Below are positions 7,864-17,178 of a stretch of 64,000 nucleotides of DNA, piece after piece. Source of the stretch: DASYKS01 sp035995205 (GTDB lineage: Bacteria; Acidobacteriota; Thermoanaerobaculia; Multivoradales; UBA5704); NCBI GenBank assembly GCA_035995205.1, contig DASYKS010000075.1, forward strand, positions 1 to 64,000, written 5' to 3'. The position numbers and the translations under genes are program-made. Numbering within the stretch: the stretch's first letter is position 1; every line of letters begins with the position of its first letter. Below the pieces are notes generated by a model. The model worked only from the letters and a program-made list of their open reading frames with translations, ran no database searches and was not told the origin of the DNA.

Positions 7864-9021
7864 ATGCCGGCCGACTCCCCCCCCTCAACCCTCCCCACTG
7901 TCGCCGTCGATCTCCGGCCGTTGGTGCGGACGGTCACCGGCATCGGCGTCTATACGCGCTCTCTGCTTCTGGAGCTGGCGAGCCGCGGCAACCGGCGCTA
8001 TCTCGGGCTCGCGCATGGTCCGGTCGAGGGAGCGGAGGAATTCGCCGCGGCGGGGATTCCGACCGAGATCCAGCCGGCGCCCCTCGGCGTGATCTGGCAA
8101 CAGCTTCGCCTGCCGAAGCGGCTTGCCGCGGGAGACATCGACCTGCTCTGGTCGCCGCACATGACGTTGCCGCTTCGCTGTCCGGTGCCCGCGGTTTTGA
8201 CGGTCCACGATCTCACCACGCTGCTCTTTCCCGACCACCACCGGGTGAAAGTCCGCTGGAGCGTCTATCCGTTTCTCCACTCTTCGCTCGACCGCGCCCG
8301 ACGGATCGTCGCCGACTCCGAAGCGACCGCGGCCGATCTGCGCTTTCACTTTCCCGATTGCGCCGACCGGCTGGAGGTGGTCTACCCAGGGGTCGACGCC
8401 GAGTTTCGCCCGGGAGAGCCGGAAGCGATCGCCGAGACCCGCGCGGAGATCGGCGCTCCAGATGGCTACCTGCTTTATGCGGGAACCTTGGAGCCGCGGA
8501 AAAACGTCGGCGCGGTCCTCGACGCCTGGGAGTTTCTGATCGAGCGCGGCGGTCTCGTGGGTCTCGACGGGGGCGCGACGCCGCCGCTCGTCTTGGTCGG
8601 CCCGTACGGTTGGGGGTCCCCCAGGCTGCTCGAACGGATCGCGGTGCTCAAACCCAAAGGCTTGATCCACCTCGGGCCGGTGCCGCGCGCGCGGCTGGTG
8701 CGGCTGTTCCAGGCCGCTTCCGTCTTCGTCTATCCCTCGCTCTACGAGGGATTCGGCCTGCCCGCGGCCGAGGCGCTCGCCTGCGGCGTGCCGACCGTCG
8801 TCTCGGATCGGTCGAGCCTGCCCGAAGTCGTGGGCAAGGCGGGGCTGAAAGTCGATATCGGCGAGCCCGCGGCGCTCGCCGACGCGCTCGGCCGCCTGCT
8901 GGCAGATCCGGGGCGCGCCCAAGAGCTGGCGGCGCGCGGGCCCGCGCAAGCCGCCCGCTTCACTTGGGGCCGCGCGGCGGACCGGATGGATGCGATCTTC
9001 GCCGAAGCGGTAAACTCCTGA
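7864..9021 (+). CDS. GT4-family glycosyltransferase
   Basis: A 385-residue retaining glycosyltransferase of the GT-B fold. The N-domain begins TVAVDLRPLVRTVTGIGVYT, the typical Gly-rich acceptor loop. Further on are PAVLTVHDLTTLLFP and the C-domain donor-site motif YPSLYEGFGLPAAEALACG with the E-x7-E pair. It probably transfers a nucleotide-activated sugar, perhaps mannose or a related hexose, to a lipid-linked oligosaccharide on the cytoplasmic face. The start ATG follows the palindromic repeat. It is the first of three consecutive GT4 genes leading to a polyprenyl-phosphate sugar transferase. Confidence 0.88.
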   Translation: MPADSPPSTLPTVAVDLRPLVRTVTGIGVYTRSLLLELASRGNRRYLGLAHGPVEGAEEFAAAGIPTEIQPAPLGVIWQQLRLPKRLAAGDIDLLWSPHMTLPLRCPVPAVLTVHDLTTLLFPDHHRVKVRWSVYPFLHSSLDRARRIVADSEATAADLRFHFPDCADRLEVVYPGVDAEFRPGEPEAIAETRAEIGAPDGYLLYAGTLEPRKNVGAVLDAWEFLIERGGLVGLDGGATPPLVLVGPYGWGSPRLLERIAVLKPKGLIHLGPVPRARLVRLFQAASVFVYPSLYEGFGLPAAEALACGVPTVVSDRSSLPEVVGKAGLKVDIGEPAALADALGRLLADPGRAQELAARGPAQAARFTWGRAADRMDAIFAEAVNS

Positions 9022-9052
9022 TTCCGTTGGATTGCCCGGGAGCCCCTGCCGC

Positions 9053-10264
9053 GTGCCCTATACGATCGCCTTAGACGCCCGAAAGATCCGCGATTTCGGC
9101 ATCGGCACCTATGTCCGGAACCTGGTCCACGGGCTCGCGCAGATCGACCGGGAGAACCGCTACCTTCTGCTCTCGCACGACGAGGACCGCGAGCTGCTCG
9201 AAGCGCTGCCGGAGAATTTCACCCCGGTCTCCGAGCGCGCGGGGGTCTACTCGCTGCGCGAGATGGCGACGCTCTCATGGCGGCTGTTCCGGCTCCGCCC
9301 CGACCTCTACCACGCCACCCATTACGTCCTGCCCGCCTACGTCCCCTCCAAAGTGGTGGTGACGATCCACGACATCATCCACGTGCTGTACCCCGAGTTC
9401 CTGCCCAACGGGCTGGCGTTCGTCTACGCAACGCGGATGATCCGCCGGAGCCTCCTGCGCGGCGACCGGATCATCGCGGTGTCGGAGAACACGAAACAGG
9501 ATCTGATCGATTATTTCGACGTCGACGGCGCCAAGATCGAGGTGGTCTACAACGGCGTGGAGGAACGCTTCCGCCAGCGCCTGTCGCCCGACGAGATCGG
9601 CCGGCGGCTCGCCACGCTCGGCATCGAGCGGCCCTACCTGCTGTTCGTCGGCAACCCGAAACCGCACAAGAACCTCGACAACGTGGTGAAGGCCTACGCC
9701 CGGGCCCGCCGCTTGGCGAATTTCGACGCGCCTCTCGTCTGCGTCGGCGACCGGACGCCGGGCGAGTCGCGCATCCGCCAGCGCGCCGAGCAGCTCGGCC
9801 TGGGCGACAAGGTGAAGCTGCTCGGCCACGTCGACGTCGAGGATCTCGCCGCGCTCTACCAGGGCGCCGCGGTGTTTCTCTATCCCACGCTCTACGAAGG
9901 GTTCGGCCTGCCGGTGGTCGAGGCGATGGCCTCGGGCGTCCCGGTGATCACCTCGAACACCTCGGCGCTGCGCGAGGTGGCGAACGGCTACGGCCACCTG
10001 GTCGACCCGCTCGATCTCGACGCGATCGCCCAAGCGATCGCGCGCTGCATGACCGATCCCGACCATCGCGTCCGCTTGATCGAGCGGGGCCGCGCGCGCG
10101 CCGAGGCGTTCCGCTGGGAGCGGGCGGCGGAACAGACGCTCGGCATCTACCTGCAGGCGATCGAAGGCAAGCCGCGCACGGGGTCCATGGGCTCGGCGGG
10201 CTCGGCGAACCCGACGACCGACACGACCGAGATAGCCCCGCTGCATTCGGAGCCGGAGCGATGA
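9053..10264 (+). CDS. GT4-family glycosyltransferase
   Basis: I place the start at a GTG giving VPYTIALDARKIRDFGIGTY, which matches the family N-terminus; an upstream in-frame TTG would add seven odd residues. The 403-residue protein has the DARKIRDFGIGTYVRNL loop, KVVVTIHDIIHVLYP, NPKPHKNLDNV and the donor-site motif YPTLYEGFGLPVVEAMASG. It resembles mannosyltransferases of O-antigen and exopolysaccharide loci. It overlaps the next gene by ATGA, implying translational coupling. The last 30 residues are low-complexity Gly/Ser/Thr. Confidence 0.88.
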   Translation: MPYTIALDARKIRDFGIGTYVRNLVHGLAQIDRENRYLLLSHDEDRELLEALPENFTPVSERAGVYSLREMATLSWRLFRLRPDLYHATHYVLPAYVPSKVVVTIHDIIHVLYPEFLPNGLAFVYATRMIRRSLLRGDRIIAVSENTKQDLIDYFDVDGAKIEVVYNGVEERFRQRLSPDEIGRRLATLGIERPYLLFVGNPKPHKNLDNVVKAYARARRLANFDAPLVCVGDRTPGESRIRQRAEQLGLGDKVKLLGHVDVEDLAALYQGAAVFLYPTLYEGFGLPVVEAMASGVPVITSNTSALREVANGYGHLVDPLDLDAIAQAIARCMTDPDHRVRLIERGRARAEAFRWERAAEQTLGIYLQAIEGKPRTGSMGSAGSANPTTDTTEIAPLHSEPER

Positions 10265-11454
10265 GGCAAGAGAGCTCCGGCACCCCGGCGGACGAATCCG
10301 GCCCGCGTCCCCCAAACCCTCCGAAGGTCGCCCTGGTCCACGATTGGCTGACCGGCATGCGCGGCGGGGAGAAGGTGCTGGAGGCGATCTGCGCGCTGTT
10401 TCCCGGCGCGCCGATCTACACGCTGTTCCATTTTCCCGGCAGCGTCTCGGCCGCAATCGAAAGCCACCCGATCGTGCCGAGCTTCTTGAACCGCGCTCCC
10501 GGCCTTCGCCGTTTCTATCGCCACTACCTGCCGCTGTTCCCGGCCGCGATCGAGGACTTCGACCTCTCCGGCTTCGACCTGATCGTCTCCTCCAGCCATT
10601 GCGTCGCCAAGGGCGTGATCCCGCCGCCCGGCGCCCTCCACGTCTGCTACTGCCATACGCCGATGCGCTATGCCTGGGATCAGGAGCACGCCTATTTCCC
10701 GCGCCGCACGGGTCCGGTCGCTCGCCTGCGCGCCCTCGCGCTCTCCCGGCTGCGTACCTGGGACGCCGCGTCGGCGCCGCGGGTCGATCGCTTCGTCGCG
10801 AACTCCTCCTTCGTGGCCGAGCGGATCCGCCGCTACTACGGCCGCGCGGCGGAAGTGCTCGCGCCGCCGGTCGACTTCGATTTCTTCACTCCCGGCCCTG
10901 CTTCCACGCCTGCTCGTCCCTACGCTCTGGCGGTTTCGGCCCTCGCGCCGTATAAGAGGTTGGACATTGCGATCACCGCCTGCGCCCGTTCGGGCCTGCC
11001 GCTCCGGATCGTCGGAGAGGGCCCTGAACACGAGCACCTCGCCCGCCTCGCCACGGCTCCGGAGCCTGGCGTACAATTTCTCGGCCGGGTGAACGGCGAA
11101 GAGCTGCGCGATCTCTACCGAGGAGCGACCCTGTTCGTGCAACCAGGCATCGAAGATTTCGGCATCGCCGCGGTCGAGGCTCTCGCCTGCGGAACGCCGG
11201 TCGTCGCGGCCGGCCGCGGTGGAATCCTCGACATCGTGGAGGACAGCCGCGACGGTCTGCTCTACGAGCCGCTCGGCGACACGCGCGAGCAGGCCGAGCG
11301 AATGAGCGCGGCGATTGACAAAGCGCGTCAGTTTCGATTCAATCCGTTGGAGATCCGGCAGCGAGCTGAGCGTTTTTCGAGTCGTCGATTCGCCGAACGT
11401 TTGCGTGCCCTCTGTTTACCGATCGAGGTCCTCCCGAGAGAAACCGCCCTGTGA
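10261..11454 (+). CDS. GT4-family glycosyltransferase (WbaZ-like)
   Basis: The start ATG overlaps the upstream stop (ATGA) and gives a 397-residue protein. It begins VALVHDWLTGMRGGEKVLE, a hallmark of the O-antigen mannosyltransferase WbaZ-like subgroup, followed by VSSSHCVAKGV and CYCHTPMRYAWD. The C-domain contains VQPGIEDFGIAAVEALACG with E-x7-E. It ends in a GTGA overlap with the next gene, so the three genes form one translational unit. It is cytoplasmic and adds a sugar to the growing lipid-linked glycan. Confidence 0.9.
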   Translation: MRQESSGTPADESGPRPPNPPKVALVHDWLTGMRGGEKVLEAICALFPGAPIYTLFHFPGSVSAAIESHPIVPSFLNRAPGLRRFYRHYLPLFPAAIEDFDLSGFDLIVSSSHCVAKGVIPPPGALHVCYCHTPMRYAWDQEHAYFPRRTGPVARLRALALSRLRTWDAASAPRVDRFVANSSFVAERIRRYYGRAAEVLAPPVDFDFFTPGPASTPARPYALAVSALAPYKRLDIAITACARSGLPLRIVGEGPEHEHLARLATAPEPGVQFLGRVNGEELRDLYRGATLFVQPGIEDFGIAAVEALACGTPVVAAGRGGILDIVEDSRDGLLYEPLGDTREQAERMSAAIDKARQFRFNPLEIRQRAERFSSRRFAERLRALCLPIEVLPRETAL

Positions 11455-12881
11455 TCCGCCAACGCCATCGCATGACCGCGGGTCTCTATCTGGCCGCCGA
11501 CCTGGTGGCCACCGTCGTCGCGTTCTTCGCCGCCTGGGTGCTCCGCTTCGAGCTGGAGGTCATCCCGGTCACCAAGAGCGTGCCGGATTTCTCCCCCTAC
11601 CTTCAGCTGCTACCGTTCGTCCTCGTGCTCTGGCCGGTGGTGTTCTATTTCCACGGGCTGTACCAGAGAAGCCGCGGCCGCAGCCGGGTCGACGAGGTGC
11701 TCACCCTGGTGGTCGCGGTGCTGCTCGCCGCCGTCCTCCTCTCCGTGGTGATCGCCTGGTACCGGCCGCCGGCCGCCCCCGGAAGCCGCGAATACTTCAC
11801 CTACAGCCGCGCCTTCCTCGGGTTGTTCGCGCTGCTCGACCTCACCCTGGTCGCCAGCGTGCGGATGGCCGTGCGCCAACTGCTGCGCCGCATCCGTCTC
11901 TCGGGCCACAACCTGCAGCGCATCCTGGTGATCGGCGCGGGAGTGCTCGGCCGCGAGATCACCCAAAAGCTCAACGCGCATCGCGATCTCGGCTTCGAGG
12001 TCGCCGGCTTCCTCGACGACGATCCGGGCAAGGCCGGCACCGAGATCGACGGCGTCCCGGTGCTCGGCACGCTGCGTCAGGCCGAAGAGATCATTGCCGA
12101 GAGGAAGATCGACCACGTCTACGTGGCACTGCCGATCGAGGCCTATCGTAAGACGCTCCAGATCCTGCAGCGGATGGGCAACGAGATCGTCGACATCAAG
12201 CTCGTGCCCGACATCCTCCAGTACGCGACGCTCAACGCCTCGCTCGAAGACGTCGACGGCACTCCGGTCATCAACCTGTCGCAGGTGCCGCTCCAGGGTT
12301 GGAACAGCCTGGTCAAGCGCGCGATGGACGTGGCGATCGCCTCCGCCGTGCTCGCCGTGCTGCTGCCGTTCCTGCCGCTCGTGGCGCTCGCGATCTGGCT
12401 CGAAGATCGCGGTCCGATCTTCTACCGCCAGGAGCGCATGGGACTCGACGGAAAGTCGTTCATGATCCTCAAGTTTCGCTCGATGCGCGCGAATGCCGAG
12501 GCCTCCACCGGTCCGGTATGGGCGATCAAGAACGACCCGCGCCGCACACGCGTCGGCGGTTTCATCCGCCATTGGTCGATCGACGAGCTGCCGCAGATCT
12601 GGAACGTGCTGGTGGGCGACATGTCGATCATCGGACCGCGCCCCGAACGGCCGACCTTCGTCCGCGAGTTCAAACACAAAATCCCGCAGTACATGCTCCG
12701 CCATCGGGTCAAGGCCGGCATCACCGGCTGGGCTCAGGTACACGGTTGGCGCGGCAACACCTCGATCAAGAAGCGCATCCAATACGACCTCTACTACATC
12801 GAGAACTGGTCGCTCGCGCTCGACTTCAAGATCCTCTGGATGACCTTGCGGCACGGCTTCAGGCACCACAACGCGTACTAG
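11451..12881 (+). CDS. undecaprenyl-phosphate sugar-1-phosphate transferase (WcaJ/ExoY type)
   Basis: A 476-residue polyprenyl glycosylphosphotransferase. The N-terminus has four hydrophobic segments, the centre a Rossmann-like domain (VIGAGVLGREIT), and the C-terminus a complete bacterial sugar transferase domain: FYRQERMGLDGKSF, KFRSMR, SIDELPQIWNVLVGDMS, GPRPERP and GITGWAQVHGWRG. It moves a sugar-1-phosphate, usually glucose or galactose, from UDP-sugar to undecaprenyl phosphate, starting a repeat unit. Its position at the end of the GT cluster is typical. The GTG start overlaps the upstream stop. No flippase or polymerase gene was seen in this window. Confidence 0.93.
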   Translation: MIRQRHRMTAGLYLAADLVATVVAFFAAWVLRFELEVIPVTKSVPDFSPYLQLLPFVLVLWPVVFYFHGLYQRSRGRSRVDEVLTLVVAVLLAAVLLSVVIAWYRPPAAPGSREYFTYSRAFLGLFALLDLTLVASVRMAVRQLLRRIRLSGHNLQRILVIGAGVLGREITQKLNAHRDLGFEVAGFLDDDPGKAGTEIDGVPVLGTLRQAEEIIAERKIDHVYVALPIEAYRKTLQILQRMGNEIVDIKLVPDILQYATLNASLEDVDGTPVINLSQVPLQGWNSLVKRAMDVAIASAVLAVLLPFLPLVALAIWLEDRGPIFYRQERMGLDGKSFMILKFRSMRANAEASTGPVWAIKNDPRRTRVGGFIRHWSIDELPQIWNVLVGDMSIIGPRPERPTFVREFKHKIPQYMLRHRVKAGITGWAQVHGWRGNTSIKKRIQYDLYYIENWSLALDFKILWMTLRHGFRHHNAY

Positions 12882-13015
12882 ATTCGCGCTCTACGCGCTC
12901 CATTCCCCACTTCAGCGAAAAAATTTTCGTCGGCGCGAAGGTCGCGGCGATGTCTCTGCACGTCCATCTCGTAGCCATTCCGAGCGCAATCCGCGGACCG
13001 CGGCAGTCGCTGAAA

Positions 13016-13049
13016 CCCTAGGAAAAATGGGCGTTTTTGCGCCTTAGGG
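13016..13049 (+). other. stem-loop in the 335-bp gap after the sugar transferase
   Basis: CCCTAGG and CCTTAGGG flank an inner AAAAA/TTTTT pairing. It could terminate the glycan operon but lacks a clean T-tail. The rest of the 12882-13216 gap shows no coding signal, only the promoter-like block listed next. Confidence 0.3.
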
Positions 13050-13132
13050 CCGCCTATGCACGAACGAAATTTCCGGAGTCTTCTGCCGGCTTTGAGCTAC
13101 ACCGAGTCACTAAGGATTGAGGTTGAAACCTC

Positions 13133-13161
13133 TTGACACGCAAGATGTTGTGGCGTACCTT
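13133..13161 (+). promoter_or_regulatory. promoter of the histone H1-like gene
   Basis: TTGACA, a 17-bp spacer and TACCTT form a good sigma-70-type promoter 55 bp before the start codon. The same stretch aligns with the sequence upstream of the gene at 17261 (shared GAAACC, then TTGRCAYGCAARRTGYTG), which better resembles a sigma-54 site. The block may therefore be dual or diverged. Confidence 0.55.
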
Positions 13162-13216
13162 TTTTCCATGACCTCCCGCCCGCATTCGGGCAACCACACC
13201 TGAAAGGAGAGTTTCG

Positions 13217-13459
13217 ATGGCAAGTGCAAAGAAGGCTCCGGCCAAGAAGGCTGCAGCGAAGAAGGCGGCTCCTGCGAAGAAGGCGGCTCCGGCCAAGAAG
13301 GCTGCGGCTCCTGCGAAGAAGGCTGCGGCTCCTGCGAAGAAGGCGGCTCCCAAGAAAGCTGCGGCCAAGAAGGCTCCGGCCAAGAAGGCTTCGGCTCCGA
13401 AGAAAGTCAAGGTTGCGGCTCCGGCCAAGACCGTCAAGGCTACGGCTGCCAAGAAGTAA
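13217..13459 (+). CDS. histone H1-like Lys/Ala-rich nucleoid protein
   Basis: Eighty residues made almost entirely of AKKA, PAKKA and PAKKAA repeats, ending VKATAAKK. There is no folded domain and the charge is strongly positive. Such proteins resemble the C-terminal tail of eukaryotic histone H1 and bacterial Hc1/AlgP-type proteins, which bind and condense DNA. AAAGGAG lies eight bases before the ATG, and a clear promoter is upstream. The short repeated DNA can slip, so its length probably varies between strains. A similar but shorter tail is fused to the carbamate kinase at 54453. Confidence 0.8.
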   Translation: MASAKKAPAKKAAAKKAAPAKKAAPAKKAAAPAKKAAAPAKKAAPKKAAAKKAPAKKASAPKKVKVAAPAKTVKATAAKK

Positions 13460-13637
13460 GCCCTCCCTCGAGGGTATTCCGGAGGCCTCGGCGCAGCACG
13501 ATCGCGTTCGAGGTTGTCTCCCGGAGCTGCCGGCTCCCCAAACGCGGTTCATCGCTGCCGGCACCTCCCCTCGAACCCCGCGAAGCACCCCTCGCGACAT
13601 TCCCGCCAATCTTTTCCTCGGTTTTTTCTTGTTGACC

Positions 13638-14429
13638 TCAGCGCGCGAGCCGGCTGGCCGCGTCGCGATCGAGCCACCAGGTGAGCTCGCCGTGAGTGGG
13701 GCGCACGGCCGCGGCAGGCAGCTCGTCGGCGGATCGGTGAGGCGCGTCTTCGCCGAGCACCGCCTGCACCTTCTCCGCTTTGTCGAGACCCGCGGCGAGA
13801 AACGCGACGCTGCGAGCCGCGAGAAATACCGGCAGCGACAGCGTGAGGCGATGGGTGGCGAGACGTTCGACCCAGAGCGAGAAACAGAGCCGATCACAGA
13901 TCGCGACGGCGCCCGTACCGGGAAAGAGTGACGCCGTGTGACCGTCGGCTCCCAGGCCTAGAAGCACGAGATCGAAGCGCGGCGTCTCGCCGTCTTTGAG
14001 TGCGAAAAACCCCCGGAGATCGGCCTCGTAGCGCGCGGCGGCCTCGACCGAATCGGGCAGCTCTGTAGGAATGCGATGGATGTTTCCCGCCGGGAGCGGC
14101 GGCGGCACGGGGGCTTCGAGCAGCGCCTCGCGCACCATTCGGTAGTTGCTCTCTTCGTGATCCGGCGGCACCGCCCGCTCGTCGCCCCAGAACAGATGGA
14201 CGTTGGCCCAAGGCATCGCACTCAACAACGGCTCTTCCGCCAGCCGTTGGTAGAGATCGCGCGGCGTCGAGCCTCCGGCGAGCGCGAGCGTGAACTTCCC
14301 GCGCAAGGCGACCGCGCGCGCCGCGCCGCGCGCGAGCTGCTCGGCCGCGGTTTGGGCAAGCTCCGCGCGATCGTTCGCGATCATCACCCGCGTCGCGCCA
14401 TGCTCGGTCACTCGGGTCAGCTCTTCCAT
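13638..14429 (-). CDS. pgl: 6-phosphogluconolactonase
   Basis: A 263-residue enzyme that hydrolyses 6-phosphoglucono-delta-lactone in the oxidative pentose phosphate pathway. Seen motifs are LALAGGSTPRDLYQ, the WANVHLFWGDERAVPPDHEESNY segment, and FDLVLLGLGADGHTASLFPG. I chose the ATG giving MEELTRV, preceded by GGGGGT; an upstream GTG would add five residues. It is the last gene of the minus-strand order gnd-zwf-pgl, 35 bp after zwf. Confidence 0.92.
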   Translation of the reverse strand: MEELTRVTEHGATRVMIANDRAELAQTAAEQLARGAARAVALRGKFTLALAGGSTPRDLYQRLAEEPLLSAMPWANVHLFWGDERAVPPDHEESNYRMVREALLEAPVPPPLPAGNIHRIPTELPDSVEAAARYEADLRGFFALKDGETPRFDLVLLGLGADGHTASLFPGTGAVAICDRLCFSLWVERLATHRLTLSLPVFLAARSVAFLAAGLDKAEKVQAVLGEDAPHRSADELPAAAVRPTHGELTWWLDRDAASRLAR

Positions 14430-14464
14430 GAGACCCCCGCGCACCTACATTCAGAATGTTGGGC

Positions 14465-16024
14465 CTATGCCCGCCACTTCCGGCCGTCGCGCTCGATCAG
14501 ATCGTTCGCGTCTTTCGGTCCCCACGTGCCCGAGTCGTAGTTCGGAAAGCTCCGTGGCGCGAGCGCGCCCCAGACGTCGAGGATCGGCTGCACCGCCTGC
14601 CAGCCGGCCTCGACCATGTCGCTCCGCAGGAACAACGTCGAGTCGCCGGTCATCGCGTCGTAGAGCAGGGTCTCGTAGCCGGTCGTCGGTCGCGCACCGA
14701 AATAGTCGGCGTAGTTGAACGCCATGCGCACGGTGCCGAGCTTGAGCGACGGGCCAGGGACCTTGCCTTCGAAGCGCAGCGAAATCCCTTCGTCGGGCTG
14801 GATGTGGAGCACCAGCAGGTTCGGGTTCAGCTGCTCGACCGGCGTCTCGCGGAACAGGATGAACGGCGCGCGTTTGAATTGGATCGCCACTTCGCTCACC
14901 CGCTTGGGCAACCGCTTGCCGGTGCGCAGGTAGAACGGCACGTCGGCGAAACGCCAATTGTCGAGCGTAAGCTTCAGGGCCACGAACGTCTCGGTGTTCG
15001 ACGCCGGCGAGACTTTCGCCTCCGCTCGATAGGCCGGCACCTTCTCGCCCTGCATCACCCCTTCGCGATACTGGCCGCGCACCGCGTCGGCGAGCACGGC
15101 CTCCGGCGTGAGCGGATGGATCGCCTGCAGCACCTTCACCCGCTCGTCGCGCACGGCGTTGCCGGCGAACGAGATCGGCGGCTCCATCGCGATCAGCGCG
15201 AGGATCTGGAACATGTGGTTCGCCACCATGTCGCGCAGCGCGCCGGCTTCCTCGTAGTAGGTGCCGCGCGCTTCGACGCCGACGCTTTCCGCGACCGTGA
15301 TCTGGACGTGGTCGATGTAGCGCCGGTTCCAGATCGGCTCGAAGATGCCGTTGGCGAAGCGGAACGCCATGATGTTCTGGACCGTCTCTTTGCCCAGGTA
15401 GTGATCGATCCGATAGATCTGATCCTCGCGCACCTGCTCGCCGACCATCTTGTTGAGCGCGCGGGCCGAATCGACGTCGCGGCCAAACGGCTTTTCCACC
15501 ACCAGGCGCCGCCATTGCCCCTCGGCTTCCTTGAGCAGCCCCGCCGCGCCCAGGTTGCCCACCACGTCGTCGAAGAAGCTCGGCGGGATCGCGAGATAGA
15601 AAAGATAGTCGCCGTGGTTGCCGTGCTCGGCGTCGACCTCTTTCAGCCGTGCCCCGAGCCGGACGTAGAGGTCGGGGTCGGTGAAGTCGCCCGCGACGTA
15701 ATGGAGGCGGTCGAACAGCCAATCCGCGGTCGCCGGCTCGATCGGCACGGTCGCGAACTCGGTGAGGTCGGCGCGCAGCCGGTCGCGGAAGGCCTCGTCG
15801 GAAAGCCCGTCGCGGCCGATGCCGACCACCGCGAACTCGGGCGCCAAGAGATTGCTGCTCGCGAGGTTGTAGAGCGCGGGAATCAGCTTCCTCTTGGTCA
15901 GATCGCCGAGCGCGCCGAAGATCACCATGCCGCACGGCGAGGCGGTCGCCTCGATCGGCGATTCGAGCAGCGGTTCTTGGTCGGGCGAGGAGGGGGTGGT
16001 GGGAGCCGGTGTCTTCTTGGTCAC
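14465..16024 (-). CDS. zwf: glucose-6-phosphate 1-dehydrogenase
   Basis: A 519-residue cytoplasmic enzyme oxidising glucose-6-phosphate with NADP or NAD. The nucleotide-binding start is VIFGALGDLTKRKLIPALYN, with Ala in place of the usual Ser of GASGDL, and the active-site signature RIDHYLGKETVQN is intact. The start is a GTG (VTKKTPAPTT), 10 bp after the gnd stop. The first 30 residues are a Pro/Thr/Ser-rich lead not essential to the fold. Neighbours gnd and pgl complete the oxidative branch. Confidence 0.95.
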   Translation of the reverse strand: MTKKTPAPTTPSSPDQEPLLESPIEATASPCGMVIFGALGDLTKRKLIPALYNLASSNLLAPEFAVVGIGRDGLSDEAFRDRLRADLTEFATVPIEPATADWLFDRLHYVAGDFTDPDLYVRLGARLKEVDAEHGNHGDYLFYLAIPPSFFDDVVGNLGAAGLLKEAEGQWRRLVVEKPFGRDVDSARALNKMVGEQVREDQIYRIDHYLGKETVQNIMAFRFANGIFEPIWNRRYIDHVQITVAESVGVEARGTYYEEAGALRDMVANHMFQILALIAMEPPISFAGNAVRDERVKVLQAIHPLTPEAVLADAVRGQYREGVMQGEKVPAYRAEAKVSPASNTETFVALKLTLDNWRFADVPFYLRTGKRLPKRVSEVAIQFKRAPFILFRETPVEQLNPNLLVLHIQPDEGISLRFEGKVPGPSLKLGTVRMAFNYADYFGARPTTGYETLLYDAMTGDSTLFLRSDMVEAGWQAVQPILDVWGALAPRSFPNYDSGTWGPKDANDLIERDGRKWRA

Positions 16025-16034
16025 GTGGCGTGCC

Positions 16035-17045
16035 TCATCCCTTCGCCGGCTGCGGCGGGGCGGCCGGTTTCTCGGTGCGCTCCAGGTGCCCGCCGAATTT
16101 CTTGCGCATCGCCGACAGCACCTTCTCGGCGAAGGTGTGCTCCTGGCGCGAGCGGAAGCGGGCATTGAGCGCGGCGGAAAGCACGTCGGCGGGGACGGCC
16201 TCCTCGATCGCGGTGGTGACCGTCCAGCGCCCTTCGCCGGAATCCTCGACCGTGCCGGCGTAGGCGGCAAGCTCGGGATCCTCGGCGAACGCGATCGCCG
16301 ACAGGTCGAGCAGCCAGGAGGTGACGACGCTGCCGCGGCGCCAGAGCTCGGCGACGTCGGCGAGATCGAATTCGTAGCGCTGGTCGGCGGGCACCCGTTC
16401 GAGCGCCGCGCTTTTGAGGATGTCGAACCCTTCGGCGTACGCCTGCATCAGCCCGTACTCGATGCCGTTGTGGATCATCTTGACGAAATGGCCGGCCCCG
16501 GCGCCGCCGCAATAGAGGTAGCCGTCTTCGGCCGTACCTTTCCGCCCCTCACGCCCCGCGGAGGGCTCGATCTCGCCGCGCCCGGGTGCCAACGTGGCAA
16601 AGATCGGCTCCAGCCGTTCGTAAGACTCCCGGTCGCCGCCGATCATCAGGCAATAGCCGCGCTCCAAACCCCAGACGCCGCCGCTGGTGCCCGCGTCGAG
16701 GTAGCGCACGCCTTGGGCGTCGAGCTCGCGCGAGCGGCGCACGTCGTCCTTGAAGAAGGAGTTTCCGCCGTCGACGATCGCATCGCCCGCCGCGAGCTTG
16801 TCGCCCAGAGCCGCGACCATCTTCTCGGTCGGCTCGCCCGAAGGCACCATCAGCCAGACGGCGCGCGGCACCTCTAGTTTTTCCACCAGCTCGTCGAGCG
16901 AGGCGGAGCCGACGGCGCCCTCCGCCACGAGCCCGGCGACCGCCTGGGGGTTCAAGTCGTAGACCACCACCGAATGCCCGCCACGCAAGAGCCGGCGGGT
17001 CATGTTCGCCCCCATCCGCCCCAAGCCGATCATGCCGATTTGCAT
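16035..17045 (-). CDS. gnd: 6-phosphogluconate dehydrogenase, short decarboxylating type
   Basis: A 336-residue protein beginning MQIGMIGLGRMGANM after GGAGAAG, which sets the start. It has the Rossmann fingerprint GLGRMG, IVDGGNSFFKDD, the substrate loop AGTSGGVWGLE and the KMIHNGIEYG catalytic Lys region. The length fits the short YqeC/GndA-like group, often NAD-preferring. It is first in the operon and produces ribulose-5-phosphate and reduced cofactor. The C-terminus ends in a Pro/Ala-rich tail. Confidence 0.93.
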   Translation of the reverse strand: MQIGMIGLGRMGANMTRRLLRGGHSVVVYDLNPQAVAGLVAEGAVGSASLDELVEKLEVPRAVWLMVPSGEPTEKMVAALGDKLAAGDAIVDGGNSFFKDDVRRSRELDAQGVRYLDAGTSGGVWGLERGYCLMIGGDRESYERLEPIFATLAPGRGEIEPSAGREGRKGTAEDGYLYCGGAGAGHFVKMIHNGIEYGLMQAYAEGFDILKSAALERVPADQRYEFDLADVAELWRRGSVVTSWLLDLSAIAFAEDPELAAYAGTVEDSGEGRWTVTTAIEEAVPADVLSAALNARFRSRQEHTFAEKVLSAMRKKFGGHLERTEKPAAPPQPAKG

Positions 17046-17162
17046 CTCTTCTCCTCTTCCTGTCGCGACAAGGCGACGCACCCGGCATCATAACCGTGCC
17101 GCCGCCCCACCGCTCCCGGCCAATTCGGCATTCTTGCGACGAAGCCGAAGGGGGAAACCGGT

Positions 17163-17178
17163 TGGCATGCAAGGTGCT
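17163..17178 (+). promoter_or_regulatory. sigma-54-like -24/-12 site
   Basis: TGGCATGCAAGGTGCT matches the RpoN pattern: the GG and GC dinucleotides are separated by ten bases, within TGGCATG and TGCT. It lies about 80 bp before the small secreted protein gene. No rpoN or enhancer-binding protein is in the window, so function is inferred from sequence only. Confidence 0.5.

Noticed and set aside
9277..10260. Extension of the third GT4 protein upstream of its ATG
   Set aside because: The added sequence is an out-of-frame reading of the second GT4 gene; the ATGA overlap start gives the expected N-terminus.
10670..11092. Internal frame in the third GT4 gene
   Set aside because: Arg/Ser-rich shadow of a gene with clear GT4 motifs.
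14456..16168. 570-codon plus-strand frame opposite zwf
   Set aside because: zwf has an intact active site on the minus strand; the plus frame has no recognisable domain.
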